8,300 nt of DNA from CAYJXJ01 sp964374095 (GCA_964374095.1 CAYJXJ010000197.1:1-8300), one strand, 5' to 3'; shown: positions 1 to 5,666, counted from the stretch's first letter. Translations and numbers: made by a program. The notes: generated by a model from the sequence alone, not told the origin.

Positions 1-123
1 GACGCAGTGGCCCACGGCCGAGGCGAGCCCTCGCCGGTTCCGATGGCGGCCGGCCCCTCGCCCAGTCGGGATACCTACGAATCTTCAGCGCACCCCATCG
101 GCGGGGCGAATCCGCGAGCGTTC

Positions 124-132
124 TGCTAGAAT
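124..132 (+). promoter_or_regulatory. Extended -10 promoter element upstream of the intron-split barrel gene
   Basis: The bases TGCTAGAAT match an extended -10 element (TGn followed by the hexamer TAGAAT at 127-132). No convincing -35 hexamer sits 16-18 bases upstream, which is compatible with an extended -10 promoter. Transcription would start about seven bases downstream, near 139-140, almost at the 5' end of the group II intron (142) and on a GTG at 139. The sequence to its left (1-123) holds no gene I can recognise. It is open in some frames but without a family signature. The promoter call is inferred from sequence alone. Confidence 0.5.
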
Positions 133-134
133 CT

Positions 135-141
135 CCCCGTG
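135..141 (+). other. IBS1, intron-binding site in the 5' exon
   Basis: The seven exon bases CCCCGTG lie directly before the intron's first base. They are the exact reverse complement of CACGGGG at 357-363 inside domain I of the intron. This is the EBS1-IBS1 pairing by which a group II intron selects its 5' splice site and its DNA target. The match fixes the 5' boundary at 141/142 and indicates that the intron arrived here by normal target recognition. Confidence 0.6.
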
Positions 142-356
142 GTGCGCCGTGAAAGCTGTATCGAACCAACGGGTGCAAGTCCCGTCCGAGCAAGCATCGG
201 AGCGCTCGGTAGCAGGCCCCAGTTTCAGGGAGAGATTCCTGGGACCACAGCGGGGCGTCAAGAGCCTCTCAGGAGGGAGCAAGAGCGCGGGCCGCAACAT
301 CAAGTGAATCCTGCAGCCTCGACAGATTTACAATCCGGGAGCCGATCCGCTCATGT

Positions 357-363
357 CACGGGG
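357..363 (+). other. EBS1, exon-binding site in intron domain I
   Basis: CACGGGG pairs over seven Watson-Crick bases with CCCCGTG at 135-141, and G364 could add a wobble pair with T134. It lies about 215 bases into the intron, within domain I where EBS1 is expected. An EBS2 partner for the exon bases further upstream is unclear: GATTC at 234-238 and GATTT at 325-329 could pair with GAATC at 129-133, but neither is convincing. Confidence 0.55.
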
Positions 364-564
364 GAGGCCACGTCCGCAGCGCGAGTGTCCGATTCAGTAG
401 GCGCTACGGGTCCTGGCGGGGTAATGGGAGCGGCACGTTCTCAAGGTTCGGTAGGGAACACGGGAGACCCGTCTGGACCGCCGGTAATGCGGCAAGGCCG
501 CTCGTATAAGCCGACGGTGAAATCGAGCGGAGTCCAGCGGGAGTCCGAGGGGGCCGTACTACTG

Positions 565-747
565 ATGACGAAGGCGCAAGATAACGCCTTCCGAGGGAAG
601 GGCCTCTGCTTTGGTCACGTTGGGCACGAGGGTAAGCGCAAGGGCATGGTTCACTTCGGTGGACCCAACAACCCCGACAGGCATGGGCCTGGCGAAAACG
701 TGCGACAACCTCAAGTCCGACTAGCCGCGGCAGCCAAGCGAGGTTCG
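565..747 (+). pseudogene. Remnant of the intron-encoded reverse transcriptase/maturase (N-terminal stub)
   Basis: The reading frame from ATG565 begins MTKAQDNAFRGKGLCFGH and later reads ENVRQPQVRLAAAAKR. From memory, this resembles the leader and RT-0-like start of bacterial group II intron maturases, where a KVRQLQ...WAAAKR-type stretch precedes the fingers of the reverse transcriptase. The likeness stops near 740-747. The frame then runs straight into sequence that belongs to the RNA just before domain V, up to a stop at 853-855. The catalytic RT domain (YADD), the maturase domain X and any endonuclease domain are all gone. The simplest reading is one internal deletion that removed over 1 kb of protein-coding sequence and left the ribozyme ends in place. 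The proline in VRQPQ and alanine in RLAAAAK, where I would expect leucine and tryptophan, suggest drift as well. The exact deletion joint cannot be fixed without a full-length relative. Confidence 0.5.
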
Positions 748-788
748 ATGACTGGACCTCGTGCAAGCTACGCAGCGAAGACCATCGT

Positions 789-823
789 TAAGCCGTGTGC
801 GGGAAAACCGCAAGCACGGTTTG
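789..823 (+). ncRNA. Group II intron domain V (catalytic hairpin)
   Basis: The lower stem pairs 790-797 (AAGCCGTG) with 815-822 (CACGGTTT), with one G-U pair. A two-base bulge AG lies at 813-814. The upper stem pairs 798-802 (TGCGG) with 808-812 (CCGCA) around a GAAA-type loop at 803-807. The AGC catalytic triad lies at 791-793. Size, bulge position and GNRA-like loop match the roughly 34-nt domain V that binds the catalytic metal ions, so the ribozyme core looks intact. Confidence 0.85.
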
Positions 824-833
824 AAAGGGGGTT

Positions 834-877
834 TCTGGAAACCGGGTCCGTTTAGGAAACCGGCGCCAGACTTCTAT
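834..877 (+). ncRNA. Group II intron domain VI and 3' splice site
   Basis: TCTGG at 834-838 can pair with CCAGA at 866-870, and an inner CCGG/CCGG pairing is possible. A870 lies eight bases from the proposed last intron base (T877), the usual distance for the bulged branch-point adenosine. The intron ends CTTCTAT, satisfying the 3' AY rule, and the exon resumes with CCAATG. The exact branch base and pairing are inferred. Confidence 0.55.
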
Positions 878-880
878 CCA

Positions 881-1726
881 ATGTTCCGAAGGCTCCTGGC
901 GCCTGTGGCCGTCGTCTGCCTCTTAACGGTTGCCGCGGCTGGTCAGGACGCGCCTCCCCCCGGCTGCGCTCCGGAAAAGCCCGCGGGTTACCAACTGCCC
1001 CTGCCCCTGGCGACGCAGTCCGCCCAGTGCCTCCCGGCGCGCACGCTCGACCTCTCGGCGCATACCGACGTGGAGAAGACCCACCCCATGCGTTTCCATT
1101 CCCCCGAGGGGCACCTCCTGCGCCTGCCGGTCATCGCGGCGCGCTACTGGGTGGCCGAAACCCTCGAGATCCGCTTCGACGGGGCGGGGCAGATCTGGGC
1201 CTTCAAGAAGGACGGGGGCTTTCAAAGCGAGATCGGGGACTTCTCCCTTTGGACCAAGTGGATCTTCGCGCCGGAAACCATCCGCCGGCCGGGTTTCGGG
1301 CTGATCTGGGGGCTGAAGCTCCCCAACGCCTCCGATGAGACCGACCTCGGCACCGATCAGGCCGACATCTACATGCACGCCGCCGCCGGCCGCCGCGTCG
1401 GCCCGCGGGCGCGGGTGGACGCCAACGTCGGCATCGGGATTCGCGGGGATCCGACGCAGACCGCCTACCAGAGCGACATACTCGTCGCGGGATTGTCGGG
1501 TTCCATGGACCTGGGCCGGGGCGTCACGGGGGCCGCGGATTTTTCCGGCACGACAGGAAAGGGCTACTTGCCCGCCCTGTCGATCCTGAGGGCCGGGGCC
1601 GTGTGGCGCTCCCCATGGCATGGCCTGCGGTTTTTCGCCTTCCTGGGGAAGGGTCTGACCACGAGTTCCCCGGACTGGGCCCTGCGCGCCAGGGCGTCGG
1701 TGGCCTTGTGGGGCGTCGGGAGATAA
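881..1726 (+). CDS. Putative secreted outer-membrane beta-barrel protein
   Basis: This 281-residue protein is of unknown exact function. Residues 1-22 form a Sec signal peptide: basic MFRRLL, a hydrophobic core APVAVVCLLTVAAAG, then QDAPPP. There is no lipobox. The rest alternates polar and hydrophobic residues with many glycines and aromatics (IAARYWVAETLEIRF, GFGLIWGLKLPNASDETD, VDANVGIGIRGD, LVAGLSGSMDLG), the texture of a small outer-membrane barrel. The GLKLPN...DLGTDQAD stretch (about 147-161) resembles MetA-pathway/DUF3187-type putative transporters, a family assignment from memory. It does not end in the terminal aromatic residue typical of many barrels. ATG881 has no Shine-Dalgarno sequence and lies three bases after the intron. 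With the intron removed, the gene would read GTG(139-141)-CCA-ATG in frame, so the original start may be GTG139 on a leaderless mRNA. Expression therefore probably depends on splicing or on an unseen promoter. Confidence 0.7.
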   Translation: MFRRLLAPVAVVCLLTVAAAGQDAPPPGCAPEKPAGYQLPLPLATQSAQCLPARTLDLSAHTDVEKTHPMRFHSPEGHLLRLPVIAARYWVAETLEIRFDGAGQIWAFKKDGGFQSEIGDFSLWTKWIFAPETIRRPGFGLIWGLKLPNASDETDLGTDQADIYMHAAAGRRVGPRARVDANVGIGIRGDPTQTAYQSDILVAGLSGSMDLGRGVTGAADFSGTTGKGYLPALSILRAGAVWRSPWHGLRFFAFLGKGLTTSSPDWALRARASVALWGVGR

Positions 1727-1761
1727 TGGGCGCCCTGAAAGTCCGCCGGGTGTGTCCATTG

Positions 1762-1783
1762 GAACTCCGCCCGGGCGGAGTTC
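1762..1783. terminator. 22-bp perfect palindrome between convergent genes, possible bidirectional terminator
   Basis: A perfect 11-bp inverted repeat with no spacer: GAACTCCGCCC followed by its reverse complement. As RNA it would form a GC-rich hairpin with a CCGG loop. It lies 36 bp after the stop of the barrel gene and abuts the stop of the toxin remnant on the other strand, where a two-way terminator would serve both. There is no long U-tract on either side, so rho-independent function is uncertain. Confidence 0.4.
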
Positions 1784-2063
1784 TACCTGCGCCTCCAATA
1801 ATTGGAAGCGCAGGCCTGGCGCATTGCGGCTTCCATCGCGGGGCCGGTCGGGACGGAGCCTACGCCGGTGAAATCCAGGTCCTCGGAGAAACGGTAGTCC
1901 CCGAGGTAGCACTTCTTGAGCGCCGTCCCGCCCTTGAACACGAGCGTGTCGCGCAGCGCGTCCACCTGTCTGATGCCGGCCAGGAGCATGGCGTCGATGA
2001 GCGGACGCCTCCGGCCGTCAGCCGATCGGCCGCCGGGCTGATGATGTAGAGGCGCTGCGGCAC
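1783..2063 (-). pseudogene. Degraded AbiEii/AbiGii-type nucleotidyltransferase toxin gene
   Basis: AbiEii proteins are MNT-fold nucleotidyltransferases, the toxin half of type IV toxin-antitoxin/abortive-infection systems. The family core is clear: DALRDTLVFKGGTALKKCY followed by FSEDLDF, which contains the GG motif and the DxD metal-binding pair. The gene is broken three ways. From a GTG at 2063 the N-terminus reads MPQRLYIISPAADRLTAGG, but the core lies in another frame, so a frameshift lies near 2000-2012. The spacing between start and core looks some residues short. The C-terminal two thirds are missing: after RQACASN the frame hits a stop at 1783-1785, giving about 93 codons against 250-300 in the family. 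No antitoxin gene (AbiEi-like) lies next to it. It sits 30 bp downstream of the nuclease gene on the same strand with no obvious promoter of its own. A toxin that can no longer act is the best reading. Confidence 0.65.
1788..1812. repeat. 25-bp imperfect inverted repeat
   Basis: TGCGCcTCCAAT and ATTGGAaGCGCA are 12-base arms with a single mismatch (1793/1807) around one central A at 1800. It starts five bases after the neighbouring palindrome. It coincides with the place where the toxin remnant loses its family-like sequence (after residues RQACASN), so it may mark an old deletion or insertion joint. No function can be assigned. Confidence 0.5.
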
Positions 2064-2093
2064 CTAGCGGCCGGCGCCGGGCTGGGGGGCAGT

Positions 2094-3479
2094 TCACGGG
2101 GAAAGAACTACTTCCTGGTGGAGTCCGGGGACCGTGACGGTCCAGCCGCGCTCCCCGCGCAGGCGCGCGGCGAAGGCCTCGGCGGAGCGGGCCTCCCCGT
2201 GCACGACGAAGACGGCCGCGGGCTTGGGCAGGTCCTTGGTCCAGCGCAGGAGCTCGGCGTAGTCGGCATGTCCGGAGAAGCCGTCGAGGTCCACCACCTG
2301 GCCGCGGATCTCGACTTCCTGGCCGTACACCCTCACCGTCTTCGCGCCCTCCAACAGCGCCCGGCCGCGCGTCCCTTCGGCCATGTAGCCGGCGATCGCG
2401 AGTATGGTGGTGGACCTCGGCATGAAGTGTCGGAGGTGGGACAGTATCCTTCCCCCCGCGAGCATCCCCGACGAGGAGATGAGCACCGCCGGGCCCTTGA
2501 GGAAGGCCAATTGCCGCGACTCGGCCCCGCTGCGGTGGAGCTTGACGCTGCCGGTGACGATGCTCCCGCCCCCTTTGGGCGAGTCCATGCGGACCCGGTG
2601 ATTGGCCATGTACTTGAGGTAGAGGTCGGTGGTCTTGAAGGCCATGGGGCTGTCGACGTGCACCGGGACTTTCGGTATGCGCCCGGAATCGGCGAGCTCC
2701 TTTAAGATGAAGAGCAGCTGTTGGGAGCGTCCCACCGCGAAAGCGGGGATGAGAAGGATGCCCTGGGTTCGGACGATTTCGGCGATCAGCCGGGCCAGCT
2801 GGTCGTGGAGGTCGGCGGGCTCGTGCCGGCGGTCGCCGTAGGTGGATTCGATGACGAGCGCGTCGCAGGGCGGCGGCGGCAGGGGATCGGGCGGAAGCGG
2901 CGTGTCGTAGCGGCCGACGTCGCCGCTGAAAAGAGTCCGGTGGGTCTCGCCGCCGGATTGGGCGGTCACCTCGATCATGGCCGAGCCGAGGATATGCCCG
3001 ACGTCGATGAAACGCAGCGAAAGCTTGGGACCCAGGCCCCGGTTGGCGCCGTAGTCGACCGGGGAGAGCATGGTCAGGGTCGTCTCCACGTCCTCGCGGG
3101 TGAAAAGGGGCAAGGCGGGCTTGTGCTTGGAGAGCCCGTGCCGGTTCATGTGCTTGGCGTCTTCCAGGGCGAGCTTGGCCGCGTCAAAAAGCATGATCGG
3201 GAGGATGTCGGCGGTCGCGGGCGTGGAGATGATGGGGCCCGAGAACCCCTCGCGGACCAGCCTCGGCAGGTAGCCGCAGTGGTCGATATGGGCGTGGGTG
3301 AGGGCCACGGCCTTCAGGGCCCGGGGATCGAACGGGGGTTTGTCCCAATTCTTGAGGCGAAGCTCCTTGAGCCCCTGGAACATGCCGCAGTCGACGAGAA
3401 GCGAATCGGCGTCGGCGGTCAGCAGGAACTTCGAGCCGGTGACGGTGCGCGCGGCGCCGTGGAAGGCCAGTCGGATCAT
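2094..3479 (-). CDS. MBL-fold/beta-CASP RNA-processing exonuclease (CPSF73/Ysh1-like)
   Basis: This 461-residue protein is complete. The metallo-beta-lactamase part carries the zinc motifs: THAHIDHCGYL (H62, H64, D66, H67), GHILGSA (H162) and FSGDVGR (D187). The beta-CASP domain follows, with ESTYGDRRHE (about 211-220), IPAFAVGRSQQLL (244-256) and ISSSGML (334-340). The C-terminal RMMBL part has GYMAEGTRGR (364-373), GFSGHADYAELL (H404) and VFVVHGEA (H427). This is the motif order of bacterial and archaeal CPSF73-like nucleases (COG1236), which cut or trim RNA in the cytoplasm using two zinc ions. All ligands are present, so an active enzyme is expected. The exact RNA substrate is not predictable. 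The start at 3479 is chosen because MIRLAFHGAARTVTGS is the canonical N-terminus and a TATACT hexamer lies seven bases upstream, implying a leaderless mRNA. The reading frame stays open well upstream, but that is the antisense shadow of the helicase gene. Confidence 0.92.
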   Translation of the reverse strand: MIRLAFHGAARTVTGSKFLLTADADSLLVDCGMFQGLKELRLKNWDKPPFDPRALKAVALTHAHIDHCGYLPRLVREGFSGPIISTPATADILPIMLFDAAKLALEDAKHMNRHGLSKHKPALPLFTREDVETTLTMLSPVDYGANRGLGPKLSLRFIDVGHILGSAMIEVTAQSGGETHRTLFSGDVGRYDTPLPPDPLPPPPCDALVIESTYGDRRHEPADLHDQLARLIAEIVRTQGILLIPAFAVGRSQQLLFILKELADSGRIPKVPVHVDSPMAFKTTDLYLKYMANHRVRMDSPKGGGSIVTGSVKLHRSGAESRQLAFLKGPAVLISSSGMLAGGRILSHLRHFMPRSTTILAIAGYMAEGTRGRALLEGAKTVRVYGQEVEIRGQVVDLDGFSGHADYAELLRWTKDLPKPAAVFVVHGEARSAEAFAARLRGERGWTVTVPGLHQEVVLSP

Positions 3480-3486
3480 GGGCCAA

Positions 3487-3492
3487 AGTATA
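3487..3492 (-). promoter_or_regulatory. -10 box of the nuclease gene (leaderless)
   Basis: On the minus strand the hexamer reads TATACT and is followed by exactly seven bases (TTGGCCC) before the ATG at 3479. Transcription would start at or next to the A of the start codon. No Shine-Dalgarno sequence precedes the ATG and no clear -35 is present. It shares two base pairs with the oppositely facing -10 box of the helicase gene. Confidence 0.55.
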
Positions 3493-3496
3493 TAAT
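3491..3496 (+). promoter_or_regulatory. -10 box of the helicase gene (leaderless)
   Basis: A perfect consensus TATAAT is followed by seven bases (ATCGTCG) and then ATG at 3504, with no room for a Shine-Dalgarno sequence. An AT-rich island stands out in otherwise GC-rich DNA. It overlaps the minus-strand -10 box at 3491-3492. Confidence 0.65.
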
Positions 3497-3503
3497 ATCG
3501 TCG

Positions 3504-5520
3504 ATGCGCGCCACTGTTGAGGAGCTGTTCAAGTCCGGCGGGCCGCTGGCGGCCGCGGACCCCCATTTCGAGGAGCGGCCCCAGCAGGCGGCCATGGCGG
3601 CCGCGGTGTGGGCGGCCTTCGAGAACGGAGAGTCCCTGGTGGTCGAAGCCCCGACCGGAGTCGGGAAATCCCTGGCCTATCTCCTGCCCGGCGCGCTTTG
3701 GGCGGCCTCCTCCGGGCGGCGCGTGCTGGTTTCCACGCAGACCAAGACCCTGCAGGAGCAGCTGGTGGGACGAGAGCTCCCGCTGGTTGAGGAGGTGATG
3801 CGGCGCCTCGGCCTGCCCCTGCGCTCGGCCCTGCTGATGGGCGCCGAGAACTACCTCTGCGTCCAGCGCCTGGAGCGGGCCGCGTCCCAGCCCGGACTCT
3901 TTGACGGCGCGGCCGGGCGTACGGTTTCCGAATTGCTGGACTGGTCGGCCTCGGCGGGGTCGGGTCTGCGCTCCGGCCTGCCGAGCTTGGTTGGCGAGGG
4001 GCTCTGGGCCCGTCTGCGGCGGGAGCCGGACCTCTGCCTGGGCTCGACCGGCCGGTCGTGGCCGCGATGCCTCTACCGGCGCGACCGCGAGGCGGCCGAG
4101 CGCAGCCACATCCTCGTGGTCAACCATGCCCTTCTGCTTTCCGGCGCGCGCCTGCCCTCCCATGACGCCTTGGTGATCGACGAGGCGCATGCCCTGGAGG
4201 AAACCGCGGTGTCTCACTTCGGGCTTTCGGTCGCCTCGGGACGAGCGGCCCGCCTGCTTTCGGACATCCGCGGAGGTCCGCATGAGCGCGGTCCTCTCCT
4301 CGGCCGCGTCCGCGGTTGTTCCGAACCCATACGCCGCTCGGCCGCGTCCGCGGCCGATGCCGCCTCCCTCAGCCTCAAGGAGTTTTTCCGCGAACTGGCG
4401 GACTCGCACGGCCTGCCCCAGGCCCTGGCCGCGGTTGCCGACGAGCCTCAATCCCGCCCGCTTCAGCCGAGGACGTTTTCCCCCGCGATTGCGTTGAAAG
4501 AGCTCGAGGCCGCGCTGGAGGCCGTCGCGGCCGCTTGTCCCGACGCCGAAGAGTCGGCCGAGGCGCGGGCCATGGCCCTGCGTCTGACGCACATTCGAGC
4601 CCAAGCGGTCTCCATACTCGAGGGCTCCCAACCGGGGACGGCGCGCTGGGTGGAAGCCACGCGCCATGGCATCGAACTGCGGGGAGCGCCCTTGGACGTG
4701 GCGGAGCGCCTGGCCCAGACGGTCTTCACCGGGTCCGTCCCGGCCGTCCTCACCTCGGCCACCCTGGGTTCGGGCGACGGGTTGGGCGAATTCCGCCGGC
4801 GGGTCGGGCTCGAGGGCGCCCGCGGGGTCGTGCTCGACTCACCCTTCGATTTCCGTTCGCAAGCCGCCCTCCTGGTCCTCGAAGACCTTCCCGAGCCGGA
4901 CCAGGAGGGCCGATTCGACGCGGCCGTGGCCGCCGCCTGCCGCCGGATCATCGCCGCCGTGCCGGGCGGCATTCTTATCCTGTTCTCAAGCTGGAAGTCA
5001 TTGCGCCGCGTGCATGAGAGGCTGAANNNNNNNNNNGCTGAAATCCCGCGTGCGCGGCCGGCCGGTCTGGGCGCAGGGGCGCTCCGGCAACGAGGCCCTG
5101 ATCGGGGACTTCGGGAGGGCGCGCAACGCCGTCTTGCTGGGAGTCGACACCTTTTGGCACGGGGTGGACGTCGAGGGCGGCGCGTTATCCTGCGTCGTGG
5201 TCGCGAAGCTTCCGTTCCCTAATTTCAGCTCGCCGCTGGAAGGGGCGCGGCGGGAATTCCTTGAGGAGAAGGGCCGGAACTACTTCAAGGATTGGAGCGT
5301 GCCGCGGGCCGTGGCGAAGTTCCGCCAGGGCTTCGGACGCCTCATCCGCTCGAGCTCCGACCGCGGCGCGGTCGTGGTCCTCGATTCGCGCCTCGCCCGG
5401 CGTTCCTACGGGGCGCAGTTCCTTGAGGCCCTGCCCCCTTGCCGCCGTCTCGATTCCACGGCGGAGCTTAAGGCCTTCTTCCAGGGAAAGGCGACTGCCC
5501 CCCGTTCGGGTACCAGCTAG
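3504..5520 (+). CDS. dinG: DinG/XPD-family superfamily 2 DNA helicase (interrupted only by an assembly gap)
   Basis: This is an ATP-dependent 5'-3' DNA helicase of the DinG/YoaA (XPD-like) family, acting in DNA repair or resolving D-loops, R-loops and forks. Visible motifs: Q-like RPQQAAM (25-31), Walker A APTGVGKS (49-56), motif Ia STQTKTLQEQL (77-87), the iron-sulfur-domain region from YLC119 to C189, VVNHALLL (205-212), the DEAH box (226-229), TSATLG, then after the gap GVDTFWHGVDVEG and motif VI QGFGRLIRSSSDRG. The ten N at 5027-5036 break the frame, but both flanks carry GCTGAA. Merging that overlap gives one open frame (HERLKSRVRGRPVWAQG) of 666 residues, within the usual size range. 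Three of the four iron-sulfur cysteines are seen (C119, C178, C189). The expected third, five residues after C178, is G183. The start at ATG3504 follows TATAAT by seven bases. Stop is TAG at 5518-5520. The family is certain, while the choice between DinG and YoaA-like is not. Confidence 0.9.
5027..5036. other. Assembly gap (10 N)
   Basis: Ten N placed inside the helicase gene. The same six bases GCTGAA end the left contig (5021-5026) and begin the right contig (5037-5042). Collapsing them restores a continuous reading frame with the family's expected spacing, so the gap probably holds no missing sequence and is a scaffolding artefact. Confidence 0.9.
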
Positions 5521-5532
5521 GGTTTTTCTTTT

Positions 5533-5589
5533 GTTACCTCCAGCGAAGGAGGTTACCTCCAGCGAAGGAGGTTACCTCCAGCGAAGGAG
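5533..5589. repeat. Three perfect tandem copies of a 19-bp hairpin repeat
   Basis: The unit GTTACCTCCAGCGAAGGAG occurs at 5533-5551, 5552-5570 and 5571-5589 without a single difference. Each unit, with the next base, contains the inverted pair ACCTCC/GGAGGT (third copy GGAGGG) around a six-base AGCGAA loop, so three small hairpins form on either strand. The right arm GAAGGAGG equals a strong Shine-Dalgarno sequence and the left arm ACCTCC equals the anti-Shine-Dalgarno core. It begins 12 bases after the helicase stop, following a T-rich tract (GGTTTTTCTTTT). It may act as a terminator or mRNA 3'-end stabiliser, or be a plain minisatellite. There are no spacers, so it is not CRISPR. Confidence 0.85.
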
Positions 5590-5642
5590 GGACCGCCTTC
5601 ATTCTATCGAAAGACCCATCGCTTCTCATTTCCAATGCCGAG

Positions 5643-5659
5643 CATAATTGTTCTACCAT
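5643..5659 (+). promoter_or_regulatory. Putative promoter of the FAD dehydrogenase operon
   Basis: Two -10-like hexamers precede GTG5667. TACCAT at 5654-5659 is followed by exactly seven bases before the start codon, the same spacing as at the two promoters near 3490. CATAAT at 5643-5648 is closer to consensus but would give a leader of about 12 bases with no Shine-Dalgarno sequence. Neither has a clear -35. Which one is used cannot be decided from sequence. Confidence 0.4.
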
Positions 5660-5666
5660 CACTCCG

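Larger units (their letters stand above)
142..877 (+). mobile_element. Group II intron, ORF-deleted (about 736 nt ribozyme)
   Basis: This is a self-splicing retroelement RNA. The 5' end GTGCG fits the GUGYG consensus, and the 3' end is CTAT (AY). A textbook domain V lies at 789-823 and a domain VI hairpin follows at 834-870. The bases AACGGGTGCAAGTCCCG near 169-185 resemble domain I of many bacterial group II introns. EBS1 (357-363) pairs perfectly with the exon at 135-141. Domain IV normally carries an intron-encoded protein of roughly 400-600 residues. Here it holds only about 60 recognisable codons, so the total length is under 0.8 kb rather than the usual 2-3 kb. Splicing or mobility would need a maturase from a related intron elsewhere. 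The 3' end (877) is set by the AY rule and the distance from a candidate branch A870, and could be off by a few bases. Ribozyme identity is confident, subclass is not assigned, and activity is unknown. Confidence 0.85.

Noticed and set aside
1..123. 3' end of an upstream gene at the left edge
   Set aside because: Several frames are open but none shows a family signature, and the stretch is too short to support a call.
139..855. Open frame of 238 codons as an ordinary protein gene
   Set aside because: It covers ribozyme sequence with clear domain V and EBS1 elements, has no family likeness outside the maturase stub, and low-complexity content.
923..1912. 329-residue minus-strand frame opposite the barrel gene
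   Set aside because: It runs across the toxin remnant and the barrel gene in a meaningless frame. The plus strand has a signal peptide and barrel-like texture.
2094..4667. A single 857-residue minus-strand protein
   Set aside because: Only the part from 3479 downward carries nuclease motifs. The upstream extension is the antisense of the helicase gene and has no domain likeness.
2721..5222. An 833-residue plus-strand protein extending upstream of the helicase
   Set aside because: The first 261 codons are antisense to the nuclease gene. The helicase family begins at ATG3504, directly after a consensus TATAAT.
5498..5532. Rho-independent terminator at the end of the helicase gene
   Set aside because: A T-rich tract follows the stop, but the only hairpin before it (CCCG-TT-CGGG) is short and separated from the T tract by about a dozen bases.
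5533..5589. CRISPR array
   Set aside because: The units are directly adjacent with no spacers and are only 19 bp. There are no cas genes in the window.
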